A DNA stretch of 64,000 nt, taken from positions 62,001-126,000 of the forward strand of contig JALIHJ010000004.1 in assembly GCA_022984795.1 (NCBI GenBank), given 5' to 3'. Position numbers and translations under genes: made by a program. Source of the DNA: Fabrea salina (taxonomy: Eukaryota > Ciliophora > Heterotrichea > Heterotrichida > Fabreidae). The notes beneath the pieces are model-generated. The model did not search any database. It had not been told where the DNA came from and saw nothing but the letters and a program-made list of their open reading frames with translations. Every line of letters begins with the position of its first letter. Within the stretch, counting starts at the first letter, position 1. Shown piece after piece: positions 52,708-60,738 of this stretch.

Positions 52708-53508
52708 TTAACTTAAGTGTTGCTGGTTGAGTTCCACAGCATCTATCTTGTGTGCAGACTCTTCAAATTCAAGATGTTTTAAGTTAAAAGAAAAGCTCTG
52801 CACCACAGATGACAGGAAAAACCGGTCGGGAAAACCGTAACCCAACAGCTTGATCCCTTTTTGTGTAGCTTTTTTGAACCTGTAAATAGCAAACATTTTA
52901 TCTTCGCTGAACCGGGAGTACCAAGCCACTACAAAGTCAGTAGATTCAGGGTACGCCACCAGTGCTTTAAAGGCACTTTTGCGCCAGGTTTCGTCTGTTG
53001 ACTTCAAAAGCTCACACTTACTTACTGCTTGCAGGATTGTGTTCCGGTTGCCTTTTTTTGAGATAAAGTTCGTTTTGGGCAGAAACTTAGTGTCGAGTTT
53101 AGGAATCCTTTTGTTGGCTTTTTCAATGTATGTCATTTCTTTAGGTATTTCGTTTGAGGTTTCTTCCCCAGAACTACTGGGCATATTTGTATTTCGAAAG
53201 TTGAGTTCTAAGTGCCTGACATTTTCCTCCCTAGTAAGTGCGGTTAAAGGGCTTTTTTCAGCACTGCTTTCAGCTTCTTCTACTTCACATAAACCCTCTT
53301 CTCCTTTAAAACTACTTACTAATGACCTACGCAGCTGCAATCTTTGGGTTTCTAGATCGTGCTGTTCAAGGTCGATTTGACTAGCTATTTTCTCCATAAC
53401 TTGATTAGTTTCTTTTATAACTTCTTTGATGGGGTCTAACTGGACTATTTCGAAGTCCGACAACTCAGTATCTGCGAAGTTCCCTTCGTCTAAGTCGTTG
53501 AAATCCAT
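52708..53508 (-). CDS. Unknown 266-residue protein with acidic N-terminus
   Basis: I do not recognise this protein. The N-terminus is acidic (M-D-F-N-D-L-D-E-G-N-F-A-D-T-E-L-S-D) and contains S-D-F-E-I-V, which has the spacing of an LC3/ATG8-interacting (LIR) motif; this is only a pattern match. A helical middle (V-M-E-K-I-A-S-Q-I-D-L-E-Q) is followed by a probably folded C-terminal domain. I chose ATG 53508. Its 5' end is 7 bp from the Rab6 stop. Confidence 0.6.
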   Translation of the reverse strand: MDFNDLDEGNFADTELSDFEIVQLDPIKEVIKETNQVMEKIASQIDLEQHDLETQRLQLRRSLVSSFKGEEGLCEVEEAESSAEKSPLTALTREENVRHLELNFRNTNMPSSSGEETSNEIPKEMTYIEKANKRIPKLDTKFLPKTNFISKKGNRNTILQAVSKCELLKSTDETWRKSAFKALVAYPESTDFVVAWYSRFSEDKMFAIYRFKKATQKGIKLLGYGFPDRFFLSSVVQSFSFNLKHLEFEESAHKIDAVELNQQHLS

Positions 53509-53515
53509 TTTATTA

Positions 53516-54148
53516 CTAACAAGTACACCCTTCGCGCTCCTGCACATTTTGGTGATTGTTGTTCTGGCCTATGCGGATGTCTACTACGTCAGGGTTCTTT
53601 TGAGGAGTAGAGTTGGCTTGGGGTAGAGCTCCTGCCACAGTAGTGAACAACTGTTTAATGTTATCTCCAGTTTTGGCACTGGACTCGATGTACTCAGCAT
53701 CTAGTTCTCTGGCCTTTTTGCTTCCTTCTTCGAAAGTCACACTTCTTTCTTCGACCTTGTCGACCTTGTTCCCTACTATTATCACTAAAGCGTCACTGCC
53801 CCGCTCGGCTCTTACGTCTTCGATCCATTTGTCTACGTTGACGAAAGTCTGTTTGTTAGTAACGTCAAATACTATGATTGCCACTGAGGAGTCTCTGATG
53901 TAGTTGGGAATTAGTGAGCGGAACCGCTCCTGGCCTGCAGTGTCCCAAAGCTGCAGTCTTACTGTGCGGTCTTCTAAGTACATCGTTTTAGAAAGGAAGT
54001 CTATGCCGATGGTGGCTTGGTAATTAGTGTCGAAAGTGTCGTACATGAATCGGTTGATTATTGAGGTCTTGCCTACGTAGATGTCCCCCAGAAACACCAA
54101 CTTGTATTTAGGCATAGGATTGACTGAGCTCATTACACTCGATGCCAT
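53516..54148 (-). CDS. Rab6-like small GTPase
   Basis: The 210-residue GTPase has G-D-I-Y-V-G-K-T-S, switch I with [19 protein letters not shown] and E-S-S-A-K-T. The Rab6 signature [15 protein letters not shown] and the C-terminal C-T-C (double prenylation) identify it. Rab6 controls Golgi-to-ER and intra-Golgi transport. The start is ATG 54148, giving a short N-terminal extension as in other Rab6 proteins; the longer upstream frame lacks an ATG. Confidence 0.93.
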   Translation of the reverse strand: MASSVMSSVNPMPKYKLVFLGDIYVGKTSIINRFMYDTFDTNYQATIGIDFLSKTMYLEDRTVRLQLWDTAGQERFRSLIPNYIRDSSVAIIVFDVTNKQTFVNVDKWIEDVRAERGSDALVIIVGNKVDKVEERSVTFEEGSKKARELDAEYIESSAKTGDNIKQLFTTVAGALPQANSTPQKNPDVVDIRIGQNNNHQNVQEREGCTC

Positions 54149-54211
54149 TTTATGATTATTAAGCTGCCACCTTTCTAAACATTGTCTTTGTGGCAATTAA
54201 ATAGTCGATAA

Positions 54212-54451
54212 ATGAGACCTATTGTTAAGAAAATCATAGAAAAAGTCAGAAAGGACAGGACTTACTGGCTTAAAAGTGCAAAGCAGGTCTTGAAAGAAAC
54301 AAAGAGTGAACTTATTTTGCTTTTCGGAGTTTCGGTCCACGAGTACTTTTTTTGGAACATCCACTACAAAGAACAAGAACTCCTTGACAAACTCAAAAAC
54401 CTGGAGCTCTACAAACGCAAACTGCGCGAAGATAATATTCCTATAAACTAA
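54212..54451 (+). CDS. Unknown 79-residue basic protein
   Basis: This small protein is basic at both ends with a hydrophobic stretch in the middle (E-L-I-L-L-F-G-V-S-V-H-E-Y-F-F-W) and a helical C-terminus. It may be a small mitochondrial or membrane-associated protein, but I cannot name it. Tight packing on both sides (63 bp from the Rab6 start, 3 bp before PCMT) supports it as a real gene. Confidence 0.6.
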   Translation: MRPIVKKIIEKVRKDRTYWLKSAKQVLKETKSELILLFGVSVHEYFFWNIHYKEQELLDKLKNLELYKRKLREDNIPIN

Positions 54452-54454
54452 TAA

Positions 54455-55108
54455 ATGTTTTCTTCTCATCAACAACTCATTGAACACCTCTGGCAAAAAG
54501 GCACCATCAGTTCCCTTAGAGTCAAAGAACTCATGCTCAAAATCAACAGAAGGGACTTTGTTGTTAAGTCTGAAGAAGCCTTTAGAGACAAACCTTCCCA
54601 AATAGGGTTTGGAGCTACCATCTCAGCTCCGCATATGCACGCTTGGGTGCTTGAAAAACTCAAAGACTGCATTCTTGACAAAACTGTGCTAGACGTAGGC
54701 TCTGGAAGTGGTTACTTGTGTGTGGCCTTTGCTGAGTTGGGTGCTCAAAAAGTAGTAGGAATAGACCACGTTCCTCAACTAGTGGAGATGTCCATACAAA
54801 ACATTTCCAAAAACTACAAACACTACCTAGACACCAACAAAGTTTCCTTTGTTTGTGGAGACGGCAGACACACACTGTTGCAAGAGTTCGATGTGATTCA
54901 TGTCGGAGCAGGCTGTGAAGAGATCCCTGTGGACTTGCTGGGCATGCTTAAGTGTGGAGGAAGACTCATAGCTCCAGTTGGGGTTTCTGAAAACCAAAGA
55001 ATGACTATTGTGGACAAAGACTTCGAAGGAGGAGTGTCTGTGCAAAACGAAATGTCTGTGCGCTACATTCCTTTAACTGAGCTCTCAGTACAGTGTCCTA
55101 ATTTGTAA
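54455..55108 (+). CDS. PCMT1: Protein-L-isoaspartate O-methyltransferase
   Basis: The 217-residue enzyme keeps the PCMT motifs: I-S-A-P-H-M-H-A, the SAM loop D-V-G-S-G-S-G-Y-L, and H-V-G-A-G-C-E-E-I-P. PCMT methylates isoaspartyl residues in damaged proteins so that they can return to normal aspartate. Length is typical. The start is 3 bp after the small upstream gene (TAATAAATG), and the stop lies 16 bp from the convergent TFIIA gene. Confidence 0.95.
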   Translation: MFSSHQQLIEHLWQKGTISSLRVKELMLKINRRDFVVKSEEAFRDKPSQIGFGATISAPHMHAWVLEKLKDCILDKTVLDVGSGSGYLCVAFAELGAQKVVGIDHVPQLVEMSIQNISKNYKHYLDTNKVSFVCGDGRHTLLQEFDVIHVGAGCEEIPVDLLGMLKCGGRLIAPVGVSENQRMTIVDKDFEGGVSVQNEMSVRYIPLTELSVQCPNL

Positions 55109-55124
55109 CTTAATAAGTGTAAGA

Positions 55125-55508
55125 CTACCTAGACTTACGTTTTTTATAAGGCTTTGAACTTACAAATTCTTTTTCTTGAGTTGTTCCTTTTTCTTGATTC
55201 GACTCCACAGCAATGATTTTAAGCATTTTAGAGTTGAGTTCTACAGAGCTGGACATGATGGAAGCGTTTTTGATCCAGAACTTCCATGTGCTGGTTAAGT
55301 GCTGGTAAGATTCCAAGTACCCAGATACCACAGCTCTTTCAGTTGAAAACTGGTTCATAGTTTCTTCTAGTGTGGCGTAAAAGTTGTTGATAAAGGTGTT
55401 TTTAAGTTCTTCGTCAATTTGGAGTTCTTTCATAAAGTGCTCCAGGGTGTCTTCAAGGGCCTCTCCTAGGTTAGTGAAACTATATAAATAGAGAGGTGTG
55501 TTGTTCAT
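55125..55508 (-). CDS. GTF2A2: TFIIA gamma (small) subunit
   Basis: The 127-residue protein follows TFIIA gamma/TOA2: L-Y-S-F-T-N-L-G-E-A-L-E-D-T-L, an N-terminal four-helix part, then strands with G-Y-L-E-S-Y-Q-H and W-K-F-W-I-K-N-A-S and I-I-A-V-E-S. It pairs with the alpha/beta subunit and stabilises TBP on promoters. A basic tail (K-K-R-K-S-R) is extra. The length matches the family (about 110) plus this tail. Confidence 0.87.
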   Translation of the reverse strand: MNNTPLYLYSFTNLGEALEDTLEHFMKELQIDEELKNTFINNFYATLEETMNQFSTERAVVSGYLESYQHLTSTWKFWIKNASIMSSSVELNSKMLKIIAVESNQEKGTTQEKEFVSSKPYKKRKSR

Positions 55509-55523
55509 CTTTATAATTGAAAG

Positions 55524-56495
55524 TTATCTTAACCTTTTAAGAGCAGGGTACTCAGACCTAAGATTCGAAACGATACTATTCACAGAAGGAGAAGGTTTAG
55601 ACACTTGTCGGTAACTGGTTCTCCAAGGGACTTCGCTACTAGGCTGCTTGCGCTTAACTTCTTTAGGGGGGTTAGGTATGTAGTCTGGGAACTTTCCAAT
55701 CGTAGCGCCTTTTTTGGTGGGGTTGTTGGGTATAAATGGTCTATCGTGGTTAGCAGTGGCGACTTGTCTGAGAGGTTTTTCTTTCTTTTTGAGTTCAACG
55801 TCTTCTCCATAAGTTTTTTTGTCGTCAAAGAAGCTTCTTCTTCCGTAGGCCATTGACTTGAAGGGGGCTTCTTGCATTTTGGCTTTGCTTTTCTTTTTTT
55901 CTTCGCTTTGAAGTAAGTGTTTCCTTTCGTATGGGTCTGGTATGTGTTCGTAGTTAGCTGTAAAAGCAGTTCCTGGAGTGGTGTTCGGTGCTCCTTTTTT
56001 TGGGGGACTTGTGTAGAAGTTCTTGGGCTCCGTTGCGACTGTTCCGTCTTCCAAACGTCTAGATTTCTTCATGAGCTTTTCTTCGGACTTGTGCTCGTAG
56101 TCAGTGAACTTTTGCTTCACAGGTCCTCCAGGTTTAAAGGCAGTTTCGTGGGTTTTTATCATTCTTTTGGCTCTTTCCATGATGTCCTTTTGAGGTCTTT
56201 CGGGGTTCTTGTAGGGTTCCTTGGGGTAAGCGTAGACTGAGCTGAAGTAAACGTCAGGAGTTTTTCCGCGCTTGTTTCCTGAAGCTAAGAAGTTTCTGGG
56301 TTCAGTTTGCACACTACCATCAGGGAGCTTTCTAGGAAGAGTTCCTTTTGAGTAACTGTTTTCTCCTACAGCAAGGGGTCCCTGTGCTGAAAACAGTCCG
56401 TACTTTGGTTTGTGGGCGTCAAACCGCGACTCGTCAAAGAATTTTTGTCGCGATTCTTCTAACTTGGCAGTTCTCTCTTGGGGGTTATAAGCCAT
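55524..56495 (-). CDS. CFAP96: CFAP96-like cilium-associated protein
   Basis: The 323-residue protein resembles CFAP96 (C4orf47): K-Y-G-L-F-S at the start, K-N-F-Y-T-S-P-P-K-K-G, E-A-P-F-K-S and F-I-P-N-N-P-T-K-K-G match in order. It is basic, extended and largely without regular folds, as expected for a microtubule-associated axoneme or centriole protein. I chose ATG 56495, since the upstream extension lacks an ATG and overlaps the next gene's stop by frame only. Confidence 0.8.
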   Translation of the reverse strand: MAYNPQERTAKLEESRQKFFDESRFDAHKPKYGLFSAQGPLAVGENSYSKGTLPRKLPDGSVQTEPRNFLASGNKRGKTPDVYFSSVYAYPKEPYKNPERPQKDIMERAKRMIKTHETAFKPGGPVKQKFTDYEHKSEEKLMKKSRRLEDGTVATEPKNFYTSPPKKGAPNTTPGTAFTANYEHIPDPYERKHLLQSEEKKKSKAKMQEAPFKSMAYGRRSFFDDKKTYGEDVELKKKEKPLRQVATANHDRPFIPNNPTKKGATIGKFPDYIPNPPKEVKRKQPSSEVPWRTSYRQVSKPSPSVNSIVSNLRSEYPALKRLR

Positions 56496-56502
56496 TTTAA
56501 AG

Positions 56503-57039
56503 TTACCTTTTGACATACTCAAACGACTCCGACTCTTTTTGTCTGCGTTTTTCTTCAGGAGGAGGCTTTTCAGGGTCTACTTTGTGGTACCTAGGGCTTT
56601 CTTCGTCCAGAATGCTGGGGTTCCTTGGTCTTCCTTCCCAAAACGGTCCCATGAAGTGCTGTCTGTCAAGTAGTTCTTTGTGTCTTTTGAGATCTTGTGG
56701 GTCAACATTTCCAGCGTACCAGTTGGAGTAGTCAGGTTTGAACTTGGAAGCTGGGGCTCCTTCAGTGAGTTTTCCGTCTTTCATGTGGTACTTCTTAACT
56801 CCAGGGATGTCTTTGGGTTCTGTTTTGGAGGGTTCTGGCAAAGACATGTCCAGAATCACCAGTTTGTTTTGGGCTCTGATCTTAATGTCTTCTAGAAGGG
56901 CATCTGAGTTTATAGACTCGTAGTCAGTAAATATTGACTCAATATCTGTAATTGTTCGGTTTTTAACCTTAGGAGGTAACTGGTGAGCTTTTGAAATTAA
57001 GTTTCTGTAAAGTTTGCTTAGTTCGTGCTTTAGTGCCAT
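56503..57039 (-). CDS. LYR-like N-terminal domain protein, unknown
   Basis: The 178-residue protein starts K-L-Y-R-N-L-I-S-K-A, like an LYR motif, and has I-T-D-I-E-S-I-F and L-L-E-D-I-K-I-R-A-Q-N-K-L, as in a three-helix LYR domain. The C-terminal half is different: charged, with H-F-M-G-P-F-W-E-G-R-P-R. I cannot match the C-terminal half to a named family. Mitochondrial function is possible. The start is 15 bp from the divergent DENN gene. Confidence 0.55.
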   Translation of the reverse strand: MALKHELSKLYRNLISKAHQLPPKVKNRTITDIESIFTDYESINSDALLEDIKIRAQNKLVILDMSLPEPSKTEPKDIPGVKKYHMKDGKLTEGAPASKFKPDYSNWYAGNVDPQDLKRHKELLDRQHFMGPFWEGRPRNPSILDEESPRYHKVDPEKPPPEEKRRQKESESFEYVKR

Positions 57040-57054
57040 TATGTAATTGTATAG

Positions 57055-58935
57055 ATGGCAGAACTGGTATTCTTAGGAGAGTTCAACGAAAACAAAGGCA
57101 GTGTAGTTAAGTTTAGTCACCCATTTACTTTAGAAGAGTATTGCATAAGTAGAGACCTAGCTCCTTACATCCTTCCAGAAGGTTTGCACAACCTTTTATC
57201 AGACTCTTCAATCTTTATTCTGCGAATGGCCAAAGCCGAACCCTGTTTAACCAAGCACCCTAACTTTTCTAAGATTTGCGAAACCCAGCACATTGTTGAA
57301 CTTTACAAGTACACTGAGGACTGGGAACTAGTTGCTAGTGGGAAACTTTTGTTCAGGAGGGGCAAAGAAACTTGGTTCCTGGAGGTTTCTCAGAACCAGC
57401 AAGTAAACTACCAAATGTAAAGTATAAGCAGTAAAGTCCACAAAGACCTGCAGTTCACGAGACTACAAAAATCTTTTGCGTCGCTTTACACAGAAGAAGG
57501 GCAGGCCTTAGGACTCCACGTGATCAGCAACACTGCTGACGAACTTGAAGAACTTTTAAACTTTCCTTTTGGCTCTCCTTGTAACTCCTCTTCCAAATTC
57601 ATCAAGGAAAAAGTACTTGAAACTGAAGTGGTGTTTGGAATTAGTGTAGCTATGGTGATTCCTGACAAGTCCAAAACTAGAGGGGCAAGCATAGTCTCTT
57701 TAGGAGTGCTGAGTTCCAACAAGTACTTTGCAAGTTACAGAAACTTGCTTTTGAATGCTTTAGACTTAGTCATCAACGGGTCTGACCCTTGTAGAGTTCT
57801 GAAAGCTCTTTACTCCTCTTTGAACAAAGCTAGTTGGAAAAGCATTCCTCATTTAAGTCCTCAAAAAGCTAGAATTGAAAAATGGTTACATTCTAAGTTC
57901 CAAAAAGACGAGTAAGCTCTAAAAAGGCTAGTGAACCAAGTCATAGAACTAAAAGTCCTAGACCGTAAAGTAGCTTTGGAGATTGACTGCACTTTGGAGT
58001 CAGGAGAGCTTGTTTCAGTGCCTGTGCACTCGTTGTTTGCGGTCTTCGGAGAAAAGCTAATGTTGTTATACGACTCCATCCTAAAAGAAAAAAGAGTGAG
58101 TTCTAACTAGATTATACTTTACAGCAAAAAAACAGCTTGGGAAGTTTCTACTAAAACTTGTGCCTTGGTCCAACTAGTAAGTCCTCCTCTAGTAGGAATA
58201 GCTGAGTTCTACTTGTTTCCCTATGCCCATCTTAACCAACTAGACTTCCTTAACAAGCAGTTTTTCATAGCAGGAGTCAACAACCCCCTTTTCAAGCACA
58301 GACCCCAATGGTGGGATGTTTTTGGGGATTTGGACACTGGAGAGGTAATTGCTAAGTGCGAGTTGTCTAAGCACCAGCCTTTGGTAGATAACTTGTTAAG
58401 ACTCCCAGCAACTGAATCCGAGTACCAGATGAGAAGTATTTTTTTGGACTACACCCAGAACTTAATAGACTGTGCTGTGCTAGACGACGAAATAGGAAGT
58501 TACTCAAGTCTTATAGGAGAAGCCCAGCAGTGGAGAAGTTCAAGAAGCTTTGAGCTCTACACTTACCACTTCAAAAACAAAGTGTTCAGGGACGAGGGCA
58601 AAAACATCCACTTTATTTACAGACTCCTTACTCGGCTTAAAGTCAAAAACCTTTTGGAAGACTGCCAAGACTTAGAAGTTACTTATGAGGAACTTGAAAG
58701 GGTTTTGGAGTCTGAGCAAGACATACTGGACTTTTTGTCTATGCTTCCGAACCAAGGAGATCTTCACTGCTTAACTTGGGTTTTTTACACCCAAAATGCC
58801 CGAGCTGCCAAAACCGCTTTCAACATTCTTAAAAAAGTCGAAAAAACACCTGTAACTTACACTTAGGAAGGGAACTCCCTTATTTTGTCACTTCCAGACT
58901 CAGAACTAAATGCTTACCTTGCTTACGTAGCGTAA
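57055..58935 (+). CDS. DENN domain protein (five exons)
   Basis: Five exons (57055-57416, 57432-57911, 57927-58095, 58111-58851, 58867-58935) give 606 residues. The N-terminus G-E-F-N-E-N-K-G-S-V-V-K-F and I-L-P-E-G-L-H-N looks like the upstream DENN segment. After intron 3, K-R-I-I-L-Y-S-K-K and V-Q-L-V-S-P-P-L-V-G match the core, followed by W-W-D-V-F-G-D-L. DENN proteins are exchange factors for Rab GTPases. AVL9/DENND6-like members are closest by feel, but I cannot fix the subfamily. No exon in the middle begins with ATG, so splicing is required. It is the most intron-rich gene here. Confidence 0.75.
57417..57431 (+). other. 15-nt intron (DENN intron 1)
   Basis: GTAAAGTATAAGCAG, phase 2, A at position 10, ends CAG; retention gives an in-frame TAA. 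Confidence 0.8.
57912..57926 (+). other. 15-nt intron (DENN intron 2)
   Basis: GTAAGCTCTAAAAAG, phase 2, A at position 10, ends AAG, not TAG; retention gives an in-frame TAA. A 20-nt version ending at the next TAG breaks the frame. Confidence 0.8.
58096..58110 (+). other. 15-nt intron (DENN intron 3)
   Basis: GTGAGTTCTAACTAG, phase 0, A at position 10, the only intron here starting GTG; in-frame TAG at its end. Confidence 0.85.
58852..58866 (+). other. 15-nt intron (DENN intron 4)
   Basis: GTAACTTACACTTAG, phase 0, A at position 10, in-frame TAG at its end; it joins a last 22-residue exon. Confidence 0.85.
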
Positions 58936-58942
58936 ATTATGT

Positions 58943-60721
58943 TTAAATTTCTTCCAAAACTCTGAACTCAGTGTCTTCTAAGTCGTAGATTCTAAGATTC
59001 CTTTCGTTCACTAAGGCACACAGCAACCCTGTTTCCTCACTAACTTCAATTGACTCCACTGGTTCCGAAAACTCCCTTTCAAGCTGTTCGTTACTAAGCA
59101 AACTGATTCCTTTTCCTTTTTCAGCAAGTACAACACTGCCTTTGTACCACTTTAAAGCAGTTAAGCATGCAGACTTAACAGTTTGCCCTTTAAAGTGCAC
59201 AGCTCCGTTGTGTCCGTAAGCTACTTCTTTTTTAGACAAAGCTATAAAGTCTAGTGGTTCCTTTCCCAGGGATTCCAAACTAGTGACTTCGAAGTAAGGA
59301 GTTAGTTGGGAAGAAGTTTTAAAGGTTTCGTTTCTGAACTTAGTGAAGAGTTGCTGGAAGTTAAACATGAACCTAGTAATTGAAGAAGAAACTAACTCTA
59401 ACTCTAAGTTTTTTTGAACGAACTTTATGAGTTGGTTGGTGTCTACTGGGAGTTCTTCTGGAGCTTCTACTTCCTCGTCTTCTTTGTTGATTTTAATGAA
59501 CCCTTTTTATGGATTACAGTTGTGCAGCCAGTTAAGGTAGTTCTTTATATCTGAGTGGACTTTAGGAAGAGTTTCCATAAGGTAAGCACACTCGTTGCAG
59601 AAACTGTTGGTGTCTGAAAGAAGCTGGCAAAGTTTATCCAGACTTAAGTTGATTGGACTGTACTTTTCGGGCCACTCAGCGTAGCCCTTAAGTACAGAAA
59701 TCTGTAGTTTGATTTTTTGAGAAGGGTGGTAAATTTCTTGGAGGGTGAAAACGTACAAGTTCTTAAAGGCCATGTCTAGTTTCTAGGTAAAAGTTACTTG
59801 GATAGTTTGTGTGATGTTTTTTAAGTTCTGCATTTCTTCTTTCATGAACTTGCTTAAAGACTCCTCCATTACTCCTGTAGTCAAGAACTTAAAAAGAATT
59901 TCTTGAATCGAGTTGCCAAAGCTCTCGCTTTCAATAGGGTACAGGTACTTGTTTTTGTAACCCTCCACAGCTTTTGCCCAGTCCTTCTTAACGTTCATAA
60001 TTTCCTTTTTGATCATGTTGAAAAGGTCCACGCACACAGAAAATATACTTCCGACTTCCATGATTTCGCAGCTCTTCAAGTTTAGAATTTGAGTGTCTAC
60101 AACTGCCAGTGAAGTCCCTGAACCCTTTTGAAGTACACAAGAAACCCACGAAAAGTCTTTGCTAAAGTCCATTTCCAGAATCGAAACAGACTCCCCCAAC
60201 AGGTTCTTTGGCGAAAAGTACCCTAGAGGAAACACTCCGTTTACGAAAAATGATATGTTTTTGGAGTCGTTAACTAGCAAAAGCGAGTAACCTAAGTTGG
60301 GCTTTTCTGGGTAGTTAACTATAGGTATGTTTGGGTCACTAGGAGGTAAGTCAACTGGGTCAGGGAAGTCTGCCCACAAAAGCCTTTTGTTGGAGTTGAC
60401 TGCTTGTATGTTTTTTAAGCCATTGATGTTGTTGGGGTAGGAGTAGAGTTTAGTAAGTCCTGAACTCGACAGTCCGAATATAAGGATTTCTGAGTCAGTA
60501 ATCAAAACTATGCAGTTTCCGTCTTGCTTAAAAGTCATAGCTACTCCAGGAGAAGGGTTGTTGAACTTAGAAATAGTTTGTGTTTGGTGAGAAATCCTTT
60601 TGATAACAATAGTATTGGTGTCAGTGATGTAGCCTAGCATGTCTTTGCTTCTACACAAACTCAAAGCTTTGAAGTCAAATGTTTTAACTCTGTCGTACAA
60701 TAGTTGGAAACTAGCCGCCAT
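58943..60721 (-). CDS. ANAPC4: APC4-like subunit of the anaphase-promoting complex (three exons)
   Basis: Exons 59798-60721, 59518-59782 and 58943-59502 give 582 residues. The first exon encodes WD40-like blades (V-A-M-T-F-K-Q-D-G-N-C-I-V-L-I-T) and ends in L-T-T-G-V-M-E-E-S-L-S-K-F-M-K, the start of the APC4 helical insertion. Exon 2 holds the helical part, with L-N-W-L-H-N-W across the second splice; exon 3 returns to strands and closes the propeller. This order is typical for APC4, a scaffold of the cell-cycle ubiquitin ligase. Read without splicing it would look like three unrelated small genes. Confidence 0.75.
59503..59517 (-). other. 15-nt intron (APC4 intron 2)
   Basis: GTAATCCATAAAAAG on the minus strand, phase 1, A at position 10, ends AAG; retention gives an in-frame TAA. 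Confidence 0.82.
59783..59797 (-). other. 15-nt intron (APC4 intron 1)
   Basis: GTAACTTTTACCTAG on the minus strand, phase 0, A at position 10, in-frame TAG at its end. Confidence 0.87.
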
Positions 60722-60738
60722 TATTATTCAAACACATA

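Noticed and set aside
58165-58866. A stand-alone 233-residue gene
   Set aside because: It begins with TTG and is exon 4 of the DENN gene once the 15-nt introns are removed.
59507-59773. A stand-alone 88-residue gene
   Set aside because: Two 15-nt introns join it to the frames on both sides, giving one APC4-like protein.
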